A DNA stretch of 64,000 nt from contig NZ_JANHLE010000001.1 in assembly GCF_028682475.1 (NCBI RefSeq), positions 1 through 64,000 on the forward strand. Direction: 5' to 3'. Source of the stretch: Pseudomonas putida. Lineage in GTDB: Bacteria; Pseudomonadota; Gammaproteobacteria; Pseudomonadales; Pseudomonadaceae. Positions 33,960 to 43,578 of the stretch are shown here, piece after piece. Position 1 is the first letter of the stretch; each line of letters begins with the position of its first letter. The position numbers and the translations under genes were made by a program. The notes below the pieces were generated by a model. It searched no databases. It was not told the origin of the DNA and saw only the letters and a list, made by a program, of their open reading frames with translations.

Positions 33960-34395
33960 AACCGCTCTCCTCAGTGCTCCGGCATCGCGTTGAATTCAAA
34001 CAAGACGCATTCCATCGAGCACTTGCGAAACATCTCCACACAAAAAACACAACGATAGAAACACACCAACAGCAGTAATCGCTATTGATTCCACGGAAAC
34101 AACAGATTTTACCAATACTCTGTAACACTGACTTTACAGTGATGGCACCACAACAGCGGAGAGCGAGAAGATGTACCACGCCATTAACATTGGATCCTAG
34201 ATCAATTTCCACGTTAGGCAAGCAGCGTCGACCTACGGTTTAAACACCCTTTACATGCCTGATCAAGGTATTAAAAATACTGTTTTAATAGCCTGCTTCA
34301 GAATATTGCCTTCACCCGACAGCGGTTCGTACTATGCTTTTCTGATCGGCGGAGCCGGTCTTCAACTAACCCATGACTGCACGGAGCGCGCCACA
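33960..34395. other. AT-rich intergenic region, 436 bases
   Basis: No gene is supported. It contains the GGAATCAATAGCGATTA motif (minus strand, 34076-34093, shared with the LapG-like gene) and an inverted repeat CTGTAA/TTACAG at 34121-34140. Both lie upstream of the ECF sigma gene. The right part presumably holds the lysE promoter. Confidence 0.6.
34076..34093 (-). promoter_or_regulatory. GGAATC-containing motif upstream of the ECF sigma gene
   Basis: GGAATCAATAGCGATTA on the minus strand, 117 bases before the sigma start. It resembles the motif at 32721-32737. A position as an ECF -35 element with autoregulation is possible but no convincing -10 was recognised. Confidence 0.35.
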
Positions 34396-35010
34396 ATGCC
34401 GAGCCTGGATTTTCTCATCACTTCATTGATCGTCGTGCTGATTCCCGGCAGCGGCGTGATCCTGACCATTTCCACTGCGCTGGTAGCCGGCAAGCGCGCC
34501 AGTCTGTACACAGCCCTGGGCTGCACGGCCGGGATCATCCCGCACCTGCTGGCTTCGATCCTCGGCCTTTCGGCGATCCTGCACACCAGCGCCCTGGCCT
34601 TTCAGGGGCTGAAATTTGCGGGCGTCGCCTACCTGTTGTACCTGGCCTACGCCACCTGGCGCGACCGTTCGGCGTTCGCCGTCGACAGCAACACCAAGGT
34701 CGGTAGCGCTGGCAGCCTGATGCTGCGTGCCGGTCTGTTGAACATCCTCAACCCCAAACTGACCCTGTTCTTCCTCGCCTTTCTGCCTCAGTTCATTACC
34801 CCCCAAGGGGGTTCAGTCAGCGGGCAGATGCTGAGCCTGAGCGGAGTGTTCATGCTCATGACCTTTGTGGTGTTCGTGCTGTACGGCCTGCTGGCCAACC
34901 TGTTCCGCCGAGCGGTGATTGAGTCGCCGCGGGTACAGGACTGGTTGCGTCGCAGTTTTGCGGCATCCTTTGCCGGCCTGGGTTTGAACCTGGCGTTCGC
35001 CCAGCGCTGA
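34396..35010 (+). CDS. LysE-family amino-acid exporter
   Basis: 204 residues with six membrane helices. The LysE signature region is VVLIPGSGVILTISTALVAG near the N-terminus, with LNILNPKLTLFFLAFLPQFI later (conserved NP in the fifth segment). Family members export amino acids or homoserine lactones. The start MPSLDFLITS was chosen since the upstream extension is not LysE-like. It precedes a flavin monooxygenase by about a dozen bases, which suggests one operon. Confidence 0.88.
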   Translation: MPSLDFLITSLIVVLIPGSGVILTISTALVAGKRASLYTALGCTAGIIPHLLASILGLSAILHTSALAFQGLKFAGVAYLLYLAYATWRDRSAFAVDSNTKVGSAGSLMLRAGLLNILNPKLTLFFLAFLPQFITPQGGSVSGQMLSLSGVFMLMTFVVFVLYGLLANLFRRAVIESPRVQDWLRRSFAASFAGLGLNLAFAQR

Positions 35011-35022
35011 GGAGCGCGTGCG

Positions 35023-36546
35023 ATGAAGCGCTGTGAGGTGTTGATCGTTGGCGCCGGCCCTACCGGGCTGGTACTGGCCTTGTGGCTGAGCAAACTGGGC
35101 ATCAAGGTGCGCATCATCGACAGGACCAGCGGCCCCGGCACCACCTCGCGGGCCCTGGCGGTACAGGCCCGCACCCTGGAGTTGTACCGTCAACTGGACC
35201 TGACCGCGGCCGTTCTCGAACGCGGCCACCGGGTACCGGCGGCCAACCTCTGGGTAACCGGCAAGGTCGCAGCGCGCTTGCCCTTCAGCGTCATTGGCGC
35301 CTTCGTTACACCCTACCCGTTCCTGCACATCTTCCCCCAGGACGAACACGAGCAACTGCTGATCGAGCGCCTGCAAGGCTTCGGTGTCGAGGTGGAACGT
35401 GAGACCGAGCTGATGGGGTTCAATCAGGACAGGCACGGTATCAGTGCCCAACTGCGTCATGGCGACGGCCTGGAAGAACACTGCCAAGCGAGCTACCTGG
35501 CCGGTTGTGACGGCGCCCGCTCCACCGTGCGCAAGGCCCTGGGCATCAAATTTCCCGGCGGCACCTACCAGCAGGTGTTCTATGTCGCCGATGTCCAGGC
35601 CTCAGGCCCTGCCCTCAATGGCGAACTGCATGTCGACCTCGACGAAGCGGACTTTCTCGCTGTCTTCCCCCTGGCGGGCAGCGGCCGGGCGCGGCTGATC
35701 GGCACCGTACGCGACGAACGGGCTGAACACCCGGAACAGCTCCGCTTCGAAGACGTCAGCCAGCGCGCCATCGAACACCTCAAGGTCGAGGTCCTGCAGG
35801 TCAACTGGTTTTCCACCTTCCGCGTGCACCATCGGGTAGCAGAGCATTTCGGTCGCCAGCGCGCCTTCCTGCTGGGCGACGCCGCCCACGTCCACAGCCC
35901 GGCGGGTGGCCAGGGCATGAACACCGGCATTGGTGACGCCATCAACCTGGCCTGGAAGCTGGCCAGCGTCCTGCGCGGCAAAGCGCTGCCGAGCCTGCTC
36001 GACACCTACGAAATCGAGCGGAGTGCCTTTGCCCAACGGCTGGTATCCACCACCGACCAGGTGTTCAACTTCGTCACCGCCGATGGACGCGTCGCCGCCC
36101 TGATGCGTACCCGCTTGGCACCGCGGCTGATCCCCCGGCTGGTAGCGTTCAAGTCGGCCCGTGAATTTCTCTTCCGGACCATCTCGCAGGTCACCCTCAA
36201 CTACCGCTACATGCCCCTGAGCACCGGCAATGCCGGCCATGTTCAGGGCGGCGACCGCCTGCCCTGGGTGGCGGAAGGCGGGCGCGACAACTTCAGCTGT
36301 CTTAATCGAATGTGCTGGCAAGTGCAGGTATACGGCGCCGTCAGCGCCAGCCTGGTGCAATGGTGCAGTGGTCATGGCATCCCGGTGGACGTCTTCATCT
36401 GGAGCGAGGCTCATGAAGCGGCGGGACTGATGCGCGATGCCGTCTACCTACTGCGACCGGACGGTTACATCGCCCTGGCCCGCAGTAACGCGGATGCGCA
36501 GGTACTTGAAGAATACTTTGGAGAACGCGGGCTGAACCCGGGATAA
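35023..36546 (+). CDS. FAD-dependent aromatic monooxygenase (PheA/TfdB type)
   Basis: 507 residues. The FAD-binding Rossmann motif is VLIVGAGPTGLVLALWLSKL. The second FAD contact is FLLGDAAHVHSPAGGQGMNT, and the DG motif is YLAGCDGARSTVRKALGI. A C-terminal thioredoxin-like region completes the fold. Such enzymes hydroxylate aromatic or polyketide-like substrates using NAD(P)H and O2. It lies directly after a LysE exporter. The substrate is unknown. Confidence 0.87.
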   Translation: MKRCEVLIVGAGPTGLVLALWLSKLGIKVRIIDRTSGPGTTSRALAVQARTLELYRQLDLTAAVLERGHRVPAANLWVTGKVAARLPFSVIGAFVTPYPFLHIFPQDEHEQLLIERLQGFGVEVERETELMGFNQDRHGISAQLRHGDGLEEHCQASYLAGCDGARSTVRKALGIKFPGGTYQQVFYVADVQASGPALNGELHVDLDEADFLAVFPLAGSGRARLIGTVRDERAEHPEQLRFEDVSQRAIEHLKVEVLQVNWFSTFRVHHRVAEHFGRQRAFLLGDAAHVHSPAGGQGMNTGIGDAINLAWKLASVLRGKALPSLLDTYEIERSAFAQRLVSTTDQVFNFVTADGRVAALMRTRLAPRLIPRLVAFKSAREFLFRTISQVTLNYRYMPLSTGNAGHVQGGDRLPWVAEGGRDNFSCLNRMCWQVQVYGAVSASLVQWCSGHGIPVDVFIWSEAHEAAGLMRDAVYLLRPDGYIALARSNADAQVLEEYFGERGLNPG

Positions 36547-36556
36547 CCACCGCGGA

Positions 36557-37732
36557 TCAACCCATCCTGGAAAACCGGTAAGTCGTCACCCCACACAGCA
36601 CCAACCCAACCAGCGCCAACGCCCCGCCGACCAGCCCGATATCACCCAGCCCCATGTGCACACTGACCAGGCTACCGATCAACGCCCCTGCGCCGATACC
36701 AATGTTATAAATCCCGGAGAACATCGCCATCGCCACATCCGTCGCATCGGACGCCAGCATCAACACCTTCGACTGCAGCGCCAGACTGAAACACATGATC
36801 GAAATCCCCCAGAACACACTCAGGGCACCGAGCCAGGCAAAGTCCCCCGACAACGGCAGCAGCAACAACAGACAGGCCGCCAGCATTGCAATGGCGGCCA
36901 GCAGAAAGCCGTTGGGAAAACGCTCACTGTAGCGACTGAACAGCACCGACCCGAACACCCCGGCCCCGCCAAACAGCAACAACAGCACCGTCGTCAGCTC
37001 GCCGCCGATCTGCGCGACATTCAAGGCAAACGGCTCGATATAACTGTAAGCGGTAAACTGCGCGCCGATCACCAACGCCACCAGCACATACACCGTCACC
37101 AGCGCCGGGCGTTTGAACAACACCGGCACACTGCGCAACGACCCTGAATTCTGACTCGGCAACAACGGCAGCGACTTGACCAGACAGATCAAGGTCGCCA
37201 AGGCCACCCCGGCAATCGCCAGAAACGTGATACGCCAACCCAGCGCCTCGCCCACCACCCGCCCCAGCGGAATACCCATCACCATCGCCAGCGTCGTACC
37301 GGTCGCCAGCAGCCCCAGCGCCTTGGCCTGCTGCCCTGGCGGTGCCACCCGCACCGCCAGGGACGCAGTGATCGCCCAGAACACCGCATGCGCCAAGGCA
37401 ATCCCGATCCGGCTGAACAGCAGCATGGCGAAACTCTGCGCCATCCACGACAGCAAATGGCTGACGATAAACAACACAAAGACAATGATCAGCAGCTTGC
37501 GTCGCTCGACATTGCGCGTCAGCAGCATCATCGGCAAGGACGCCAGGGCCACCACCCAGGCATAGATCGTCAGCATCAGGCCGACCTGGGCAGTGGACAT
37601 GTCGAAACTGCTGCCTATGTCACTGAGCAAGGCCACCGGCACAAACTCGGTGGTATTGAAGATAAAAGCCGCCAGGGCCAGGGCGATCACACTGAGCCAG
37701 CTGCCGGCTCGCGCATCCACGGGGGTATTCAT
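36557..37732 (-). CDS. SotB-like MFS efflux transporter
   Basis: 391 residues, twelve helices. Near the N-terminus [20 protein letters not shown] and [20 protein letters not shown] are typical of SotB/YdeA sugar efflux transporters. The MFS motif [19 protein letters not shown] follows. The start [10 protein letters not shown] has a weak ribosome binding site. The preceding frame of 75 codons is not conserved-looking. It may export arabinose, IPTG-like sugars or drugs. It converges on the monooxygenase. Confidence 0.83.
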   Translation of the reverse strand: MNTPVDARAGSWLSVIALALAAFIFNTTEFVPVALLSDIGSSFDMSTAQVGLMLTIYAWVVALASLPMMLLTRNVERRKLLIIVFVLFIVSHLLSWMAQSFAMLLFSRIGIALAHAVFWAITASLAVRVAPPGQQAKALGLLATGTTLAMVMGIPLGRVVGEALGWRITFLAIAGVALATLICLVKSLPLLPSQNSGSLRSVPVLFKRPALVTVYVLVALVIGAQFTAYSYIEPFALNVAQIGGELTTVLLLLFGGAGVFGSVLFSRYSERFPNGFLLAAIAMLAACLLLLLPLSGDFAWLGALSVFWGISIMCFSLALQSKVLMLASDATDVAMAMFSGIYNIGIGAGALIGSLVSVHMGLGDIGLVGGALALVGLVLCGVTTYRFSRMG

Positions 37733-37992
37733 CGGTGGGGGTGTTACTCCAGATCGATTGCAGACGCCAGGCGCAAAGTCGCGCCCAGCCTGAAGCACCC
37801 ATGCCCATCGGGCCTGAGTGGAAGCGTGTGCGCTGAGGAATTGGTTATAAGTATGCGGGGTATCGCTTGCTGCCAAGGATAGTACGTCAGGCCCCGGTCC
37901 GTCACAACCGCGCCGCTGACGATTGGCCGGGCACACCAGGGCAGATTTCACCGGCACTGCTACACTGAATTCGCCGAAAGGAGGATTGCACC

Positions 37993-38217
37993 ATGTCCGA
38001 AAAAGACATCACCACGCTGCTGACCCTGATCGACCACCGGCAAGCCACGCTGGCCTCGGCCTGCAAGGAAATAGCCGACTGGATCGACCGTCAGGGCGAC
38101 GTACCGGTCGCCGGTCGCATCCGCGCCAGCCTCAAGGCGGTGGAAGCCGACGAAGCACTGGTCAAGAAAACCCTGACATCGCTGAAGGTCGATCGCCCCC
38201 TGCCACGCTTTCGCTGA
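37993..38217 (+). CDS. Hypothetical protein, 74 residues
   Basis: Helical and charged ([51 protein letters not shown]). The ribosome binding site AAAGGAGG is strong. No membrane segment or known domain. About 100 bases separate it from the PepSY protein downstream. Confidence 0.7.
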   Translation: MSEKDITTLLTLIDHRQATLASACKEIADWIDRQGDVPVAGRIRASLKAVEADEALVKKTLTSLKVDRPLPRFR

Positions 38218-38323
38218 GCAGCGCCCGCAAGTTCGATCGGATTGGCGTCAGCTGCGCTGACATAAACTCAATCAGGCTTCACCGCTGTGCTGCCACGTGT
38301 TCCCACTCTCACGAGGACCCGCA

Positions 38324-38590
38324 ATGCGTAACCTATTGCTTGTTGCACTGCTCGTCGCCAGCCCCCTGGCACTGGCCAAAACCGAATGCACCACTGCCGA
38401 CAAGGGGCAATGGCAGGATCAGGCCAAGTTTCAGGAAAGTCTCAAGGCTCAAGGCTATGACATCAAGAAGTTCAAAGTCACCGATGGCAACTGCTACGAA
38501 ATCTATGGCTGGGACAAGGACAAGAAAAAAGTCGAGATCTACTTCAACCCCGTCGATGGCAAAGTTGTGAAGTCAGAAATCGAGGACTGA
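38324..38590 (+). CDS. PepSY-domain secreted protein
   Basis: 88 residues. Signal peptide MRNLLLVALLVASPLALAKT, then a single PepSY domain (QWQDQAKFQESLKAQGYDIK ... CYEIYGWDKDKKKVEIYFNP). PepSY modules are often periplasmic partners of membrane cytochromes or sensors. ACGAGGA precedes the ATG. Only one base separates its stop from the GTG of the cytochrome b561 gene, so the two act together. Confidence 0.88.
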   Translation: MRNLLLVALLVASPLALAKTECTTADKGQWQDQAKFQESLKAQGYDIKKFKVTDGNCYEIYGWDKDKKKVEIYFNPVDGKVVKSEIED

Positions 38591-38591
38591 G

Positions 38592-39119
38592 GTGAGCGAC
38601 GACACCCTGCGCCTCTGGGATTCGTTAGTGCGGTTCTGTCACTGGTCGCTGGTGCTGGCCTTTGTCGGCTGCTATTTCTTTACCGAAGAAGGCGATGGTT
38701 GGCACCGCTGGCTGGGGTATTACGCCGTGGCCATTGTGCTGATTCGTACGGTCTGGGGTTTTGTCGGTTCGCCAGCGGCACGCTGGAAGGACTTCTGGCC
38801 AACCCCGGCACGGCTGAAATGGCACCTGCACGCCCTGTTCAACGGCAAAGACTACCACCGCCTGGGCCATTCCCCTCTGGGCGCGCTGGTCATGCTGCTG
38901 ATGCTGGCGCTGATGGTCGGCCTGGGCCTGAGCGGCTTTCTGCTGGAGGAAGTGGATTACTTCTGGGGCGAACAGTTGCCGCGCGATATCCATGAGTACA
39001 TGGCCAACACCTTGCTGACGCTGGTCTGTGTGCATATCGCCGCGGCCGTGATCGAAAGCTTGCGCCTGAAGGAAAACCTGCCGTTGTCGATGGTCACCGG
39101 CAGGCGGCGCAAGCCCTGA
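38592..39119 (+). CDS. Cytochrome b561/Ni-Fe-hydrogenase-like cytochrome b
   Basis: 175 residues from a GTG start. It has four membrane helices with histidines in RFCHWSLVLAFVGCYF, WHRWLGYYAVAIVLIR, LGHSPLGALVMLLMLALMVG and VCVHIAAAVIES. It follows a PepSY protein directly, an arrangement common in Pseudomonas where the cytochrome and PepSY protein form an electron-transfer pair with unknown partners. Confidence 0.86.
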   Translation: MSDDTLRLWDSLVRFCHWSLVLAFVGCYFFTEEGDGWHRWLGYYAVAIVLIRTVWGFVGSPAARWKDFWPTPARLKWHLHALFNGKDYHRLGHSPLGALVMLLMLALMVGLGLSGFLLEEVDYFWGEQLPRDIHEYMANTLLTLVCVHIAAAVIESLRLKENLPLSMVTGRRRKP

Positions 39120-39144
39120 TCACACTAAACACCACCGCCCAATA

Positions 39145-41259
39145 TCAGAAGCGGTAGCTGGTGCTCAACTCCAGGGTCCGTGGCGCGCCCGGCGTGATCA
39201 GGTCAACAGAACCATGGGCCGAGGCGTAGTAGTCGCGGTCAAACACGTTGCGCAGGCGCAGCGCCGCATCCCACTTCGGCTGGTTGTACAGCAAGGCCGC
39301 ATCCACCGTGGTGTATGACGGCATCACCACCACGTTGTCCAGAGCGGTGTAGCGCTCATCCACATAGTTGGCCCCCATGCCCACCCGCCAGGTTTCGCTC
39401 AGCGAACGTACCAGCCACAGGTTGGCGCTGGTGCGCGGGGTCAGGGTCGGCGTCTGGCCTTCGTTCGGCACACCATTGGTTTTGCTGTTGGACTTGGTGA
39501 TCTCCGCATCGAGGAAGGCGAAGCCACCGTACACCTGCCATTTGTCCGTCAGCTGACCACTGACCGTGGCCTCGAACCCATCGGTACGCTGCTCGCCGGC
39601 CAGCACCAGATTGGCCGGATTGGCCGGATCGGCGGTTTTCATATTGGTGCGTTCCAGGCGGAACAATGCAGCAGTCACCGCCAGGCGACTGTCGAGCAGA
39701 TCCCACTTCGCACCCACCTCATAGTTGGTGGTTTCCTCGGGTTCCAGCCCCTGGTTACCGGCGCTCAAGGCGAACACTTCGGAAGACGGCTGGTAAGAAC
39801 GGCTCACCGACACGTAGTAGGACTGGATCTGATCCGGCTGGTACACCAGACCGACGCGTGGGCTCCAGGTGGTGTCGGTACGCGACAGCTCGGCGCCCTT
39901 GAGGTCGTCGTCATACTCCTGGTCGAAGACGTCGTAGCGCACCCCGACCAGGGCCTTCCACTGCGGCGCCAGTTCGATCAGGTCCTGCACATAGAAACCC
40001 GCAGTATCCTGGGTAGTGGTGCCCTTGGCGGTCTGCTTGTTGGCCTGAAACGGCACATCCACCAGGCCATCACGGAAGACCGGGACCTGGGCAACGTTGT
40101 TCTGGCTGAACACCGACTGGTCTTTGACCTGACGGCCCAACTCCACACCGTACAGCAGGTTGTGGTTCATCCCGGCCAACTGCGCCTGCTGCTTGAGTTC
40201 GGTCTGGTTGAACCAGCCGTCTTCGGTGCGTTGCACGTTGCCACGGTTCAGCTTGACCAGCAGCTCTCCGTTTGAGCCGGTGACAAAGCGTGTAGGGCTG
40301 GAGTCGGCCAGGGTGTTGTTGCGGTCCAGATCGTAGTGGTAGTAACGGCTGGTGTTGCTCAGGGTGAAGTCGTCGTTCAGACGGTAATCGACGCCCGCGG
40401 TAAAGGAGAAGACTTCGCTACGGGCATAGTCATCGTCTGGATCGGCTGCGCCAAAACGCTTGTCGCGGTCGACATCGACCGGGCGATTGCCCAGGGCTGG
40501 GATACCGAAATCGATCAGGCGCTTGTCGTACAGGTAAGTCGCCCCCACGGTCAGGTCGAGGTCGTCGGAGAGCTTGAAGTAGGCAGTCGGCGCAATGGCC
40601 TTGCGATCGATGTAGCCGTCATCGCGGAAGGTGTCGCTGTCTTCCAGGGCCCCGGTAATACGAAACGCTTTGTCGCCTTGCTGCTGGTCGGCCCAACCGG
40701 CATCGAACTGGGTGCGGCGTTTGCCTTCGCTGTCGAAGTTCACCCCGACTTCCTGCACCGGGCTGAAGTTGGGCTTTTTGCTCACGCTATTGATCAGGCC
40801 GCCGGACGATCCACGTCCGTACAGCACCGCCGCCGGGCCCTTGACCACTTCGACCCGTTCGACGTTGGAAAGGTCACGGTAGTACAGCGCATCGTCACGC
40901 AGGCCATCGACATACATGTCACCAATGGCACTGAAACCCCGAATGGTGACCTGGTCGCGCTGGCCGTCACCGTTGGACAGGCCAATGCCGGGCACGTTCT
41001 TGAGCACGTCTTCCATCGACTGCGCGCCCTGATCTTTGATCACACTTTGCGGCACGACGTTGACCGTCTGCGGAATGTCGCGCAGCGGTGCGTCGATTTT
41101 CAGTGCGCTTTTACTCTCACTGGCCTTGTAGCTTTGCTCTTCGTAACTGCTGTTGACCGAGGTCGCCGGAATGGCCAGGGTTTCGGCCTGCAGCGCTGGA
41201 GCAACCAGCACGCTCAGTACAGAAAGGGAAGCCGGGCGAATACGCGAAAGTGCCACCAT
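39145..41259 (-). CDS. TonB-dependent siderophore receptor (catecholate type)
   Basis: 704 residues. An N-terminal signal is followed by a plug domain (LKIDAPLRDIPQTVNVVPQS; ERVEVVKGPAAVLYGRGSSG) and a 22-stranded barrel ending in an aromatic residue (STSYRF, terminal Phe). The similarity of the plug and barrel to Fiu/PiuA-type receptors suggests catecholate siderophores. The upstream sequence (41314-41336) has a Fur-box-like AATGAGAAGAGAATACTAAT. Uptake of ferric siderophore across the outer membrane is the expected role; the ligand is inferred. Confidence 0.88.
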   Translation of the reverse strand: MVALSRIRPASLSVLSVLVAPALQAETLAIPATSVNSSYEEQSYKASESKSALKIDAPLRDIPQTVNVVPQSVIKDQGAQSMEDVLKNVPGIGLSNGDGQRDQVTIRGFSAIGDMYVDGLRDDALYYRDLSNVERVEVVKGPAAVLYGRGSSGGLINSVSKKPNFSPVQEVGVNFDSEGKRRTQFDAGWADQQQGDKAFRITGALEDSDTFRDDGYIDRKAIAPTAYFKLSDDLDLTVGATYLYDKRLIDFGIPALGNRPVDVDRDKRFGAADPDDDYARSEVFSFTAGVDYRLNDDFTLSNTSRYYHYDLDRNNTLADSSPTRFVTGSNGELLVKLNRGNVQRTEDGWFNQTELKQQAQLAGMNHNLLYGVELGRQVKDQSVFSQNNVAQVPVFRDGLVDVPFQANKQTAKGTTTQDTAGFYVQDLIELAPQWKALVGVRYDVFDQEYDDDLKGAELSRTDTTWSPRVGLVYQPDQIQSYYVSVSRSYQPSSEVFALSAGNQGLEPEETTNYEVGAKWDLLDSRLAVTAALFRLERTNMKTADPANPANLVLAGEQRTDGFEATVSGQLTDKWQVYGGFAFLDAEITKSNSKTNGVPNEGQTPTLTPRTSANLWLVRSLSETWRVGMGANYVDERYTALDNVVVMPSYTTVDAALLYNQPKWDAALRLRNVFDRDYYASAHGSVDLITPGAPRTLELSTSYRF

Positions 41260-41313
41260 GTGTTCCTTGTTTGTAAAGATTGTAAAGAAGGACGCAAATG
41301 GTAACGATTTGTA

Positions 41314-41336
41314 AATGAGAAGAGAATACTAATGCG
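41314..41336 (-). promoter_or_regulatory. Degenerate Fur-box-like site upstream of the receptor
   Basis: AATGAGAAGAGAATACTAAT resembles a Fur box with several mismatches. Its position about 55 bases before the receptor start is suitable. Confidence 0.4.
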
Positions 41337-41360
41337 ACGCAATATTTTGATGGCGCGCAC

Positions 41361-41400
41361 AAAAAAGCCAGACTGCCGTCCTTGACTGCAGCCTGGCTTT
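41361..41400 (-). terminator. Rho-independent terminator
   Basis: AAGCCAG...CTGGCTT hairpin followed on the minus strand by six T. It ends the SCO1-PCuAC operon. Confidence 0.85.
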
Positions 41401-41421
41401 GGTAAGCCGCTTAGCGCGCGA

Positions 41422-41901
41422 TCAATGCATGTGCTCGTGACCGTGCATGGCTTCGGCATTCAGGGCACGTACTGGCGCCTTGACTTCGAGGGTCTGCTTC
41501 TGGCCCTTGGCGTCTTCGATCACCAGGGTCAGGGGCACCTGCTCGCCTTCCTTGATCTGCTGCTTGAGCTTCATCAACATCACGTGATAACCGTTAGGGT
41601 CAAGGCTGACCGCCTTGCCGGCGGGCAAATCAACGCTGTGCACCTGCTTCATGCCCATGACATCGTTGTCCATGGTCATCTGGTGCACCTGGACAATCTC
41701 GGCAACTGGCGATTGCACATCCACCAGCTTGCTGTCGCTGCTGGCGGTGAGGGTCATGAAGGCGCCGGTCGATTGCTGGTGCGGCACGGTGGCGCGAACC
41801 CAGGCGTCGCTGACGCTGGTGTCGGCCATGGCCGGCAACGCCAGACCAATCAGGGCCAGCGCGGCCAGGGTGCGTTTGAACGGTTGGGCAGGGTAACGCA
41901 T
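41422..41901 (-). CDS. Periplasmic copper chaperone PCu(A)C
   Basis: 159 residues: signal peptide (FKRTLAALALIGLALPAMAD) and a PCu(A)C domain with the copper motif HQMTMDNDVMGMKQV and HVMLMKLK. A C-terminal HGHEHMH tail adds further copper ligands. Such proteins deliver Cu(I) to cytochrome c oxidase Cu-A with SCO proteins. The ATG at 41901 overlaps the SCO1 stop (TGATG) and has GGAGGT six bases upstream, so it was chosen over the ATG six bases earlier. Confidence 0.9.
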   Translation of the reverse strand: MRYPAQPFKRTLAALALIGLALPAMADTSVSDAWVRATVPHQQSTGAFMTLTASSDSKLVDVQSPVAEIVQVHQMTMDNDVMGMKQVHSVDLPAGKAVSLDPNGYHVMLMKLKQQIKEGEQVPLTLVIEDAKGQKQTLEVKAPVRALNAEAMHGHEHMH

Positions 41902-42512
41902 CAACATACCTCCATGACCGTGAGCAGATCTTCAGTGCACTCTTTGGCGGTCAGTGAATGGGACAGTCCCAGGCGCAGCTGGCCACGGGAATCGAAGACG
42001 TAACTGGTCGAGGTGTGCGAGATGGTGTAGGTGTCGCCACTGGGCACCTTCTCGTAGAACACACCGAATTCCTTGGCGGCCGCGGCGGTCTCTTCGAGGG
42101 TGCCGGACAGCGCCACGAACGAAGGGTCGAAGGCTTTGACGTAGGCATCGAGCACCTCGGGGGTGTCGCGTTCAGGGTCGAGACTGATGAACACCACCTG
42201 CAGGAAACCACCATCGCGGCCCATCAGCTTCTTGATCTGTGCCGCGCGCGCCAACGTGGTCGGGCACACTGCCGGGCACTGGGTAAAGCCGAAGAACACC
42301 ATCGGCATCGAGCCCCAGAAGCTGGACAGCGTGCGTGGGTTGCCCTGGGTATCCTTGAGTTTGAAGGAGCGGCCGAGGATCTTGTTGCTCATGTCCTTGC
42401 CGTATTTGAAATCGAGCGCACCACCGGAGCGGGGGTCGCAACCTGCCAGAACACCAAGGCTCAGCAGGCTGATCCCGGCCATGACCTGGCGCCGGGTCAG
42501 TAAATCAGTCAT
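41901..42512 (-). CDS. SCO1/SenC family copper protein
   Basis: 203 residues. The N-terminus (TRRQVMAGISLLSLGVLAGC) looks like a lipoprotein or Tat-like signal. The copper motif is CPAVCPTTLA with the distal His in SHTSTSYVFD, on a thioredoxin fold. SCO proteins insert copper into cytochrome oxidase. It is coupled by TGATG overlap to the PCu(A)C gene. Confidence 0.92.
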   Translation of the reverse strand: MTDLLTRRQVMAGISLLSLGVLAGCDPRSGGALDFKYGKDMSNKILGRSFKLKDTQGNPRTLSSFWGSMPMVFFGFTQCPAVCPTTLARAAQIKKLMGRDGGFLQVVFISLDPERDTPEVLDAYVKAFDPSFVALSGTLEETAAAAKEFGVFYEKVPSGDTYTISHTSTSYVFDSRGQLRLGLSHSLTAKECTEDLLTVMEVC

Positions 42513-42798
42513 GTAACCATCCTTTTGGGAAGGTGTTGCGCCTCGCGCACGAGGCCTGTCGAGAAAGCGCGGCATTTTGTCATGGGGGTCCGCCAAGGTT
42601 CCAGCGTCTATCGCCCCGTACGTCTGTATCCCTTTATTTTCGGGGTGCGGCCGGTTGTCGCAGCATGTGACAAGAAGCGCAAACCGACGCAGGTGTCCTC
42701 GGCGGCGTGCAGCATGGCCTGACAGCCCACTTCATCTCCATTACCATATCGGCCTTCGGGCGCAGCCCCTTCTGTGCCCAACCGATTAAGCCCATGCC

Positions 42799-43578
42799 AT
42801 GCCTTTCGAACTTAGCGTAGATCTGACCACCCTCGCCATTCTCGCCGCTGTTGCCTTTGTTGCCGGATTCATCGACGCCATCGCCGGTGGCGGCGGCCTG
42901 TTGACCACCCCCGCCCTGCTGACCGCCGGCATGCCGCCGCATCTGGTCCTGGGCACCAACAAACTCAGCTCGACCTTCGGCTCGGCCACCGCCGGCTTCA
43001 CCTATTACCGGCGCAAACTGTTCCACCCGAACCAGTGGCGCCATGCCCTGGGCGGCACCTTTGTCGGCGCCCTGATCGGCGCGGTGGTCGCGCACTACCT
43101 GCCAGCCGAGTGGCTGAACAAGATGCTGCCGGTGATCGTCTTCCTTTGCGGGGTCTACCTGCTGTTCGGCGGCACGCCCAAGGCGCCGCTGGATGCCGAT
43201 GTGCCGGTGAAGAAGAAATGGCAACTGCCTCAGGGCCTGACCCTGGGTTTCTATGATGGGGTGGCCGGGCCGGGCACCGGTGCGTTCTGGACCGTCAGCA
43301 CCCTGCTGCTCTACCCCATCGACCTGGTCAAGGCCAGCGGCGTGGCGCGCAGCATGAACTTCGTCAGTAACGCTGCGGCCTTGTCGGTGTTCATCTTTTC
43401 CGGTCAGGTCGACTGGCTGGTCGGCCTGTCGATGGGTTCGGCACTGATGGTCGGCGCCTTTTTCGGCGCGCGTACCGCCATCAGTGGCGGCAGCAAGTTC
43501 ATCCGCCCGGTGTTCATCACCGTGGTCCTGGCCCTGACCGTGCGCCTAGCGTGGCAGCACTGGTTCGGCCAGGCCTAA
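42799..43578 (+). CDS. TSUP-family transporter (TauE/SafE)
   Basis: 259 residues with eight or so membrane helices. The N-terminal signature [20 protein letters not shown] and [20 protein letters not shown] are typical. It then has [14 protein letters not shown] in the second repeat. The family exports or imports sulfur-containing anions such as sulfite or sulfoacetate. Its last 33 bases overlap the 3' end of nudC in convergent orientation. Confidence 0.9.
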   Translation: MPFELSVDLTTLAILAAVAFVAGFIDAIAGGGGLLTTPALLTAGMPPHLVLGTNKLSSTFGSATAGFTYYRRKLFHPNQWRHALGGTFVGALIGAVVAHYLPAEWLNKMLPVIVFLCGVYLLFGGTPKAPLDADVPVKKKWQLPQGLTLGFYDGVAGPGTGAFWTVSTLLLYPIDLVKASGVARSMNFVSNAAALSVFIFSGQVDWLVGLSMGSALMVGAFFGARTAISGGSKFIRPVFITVVLALTVRLAWQHWFGQA

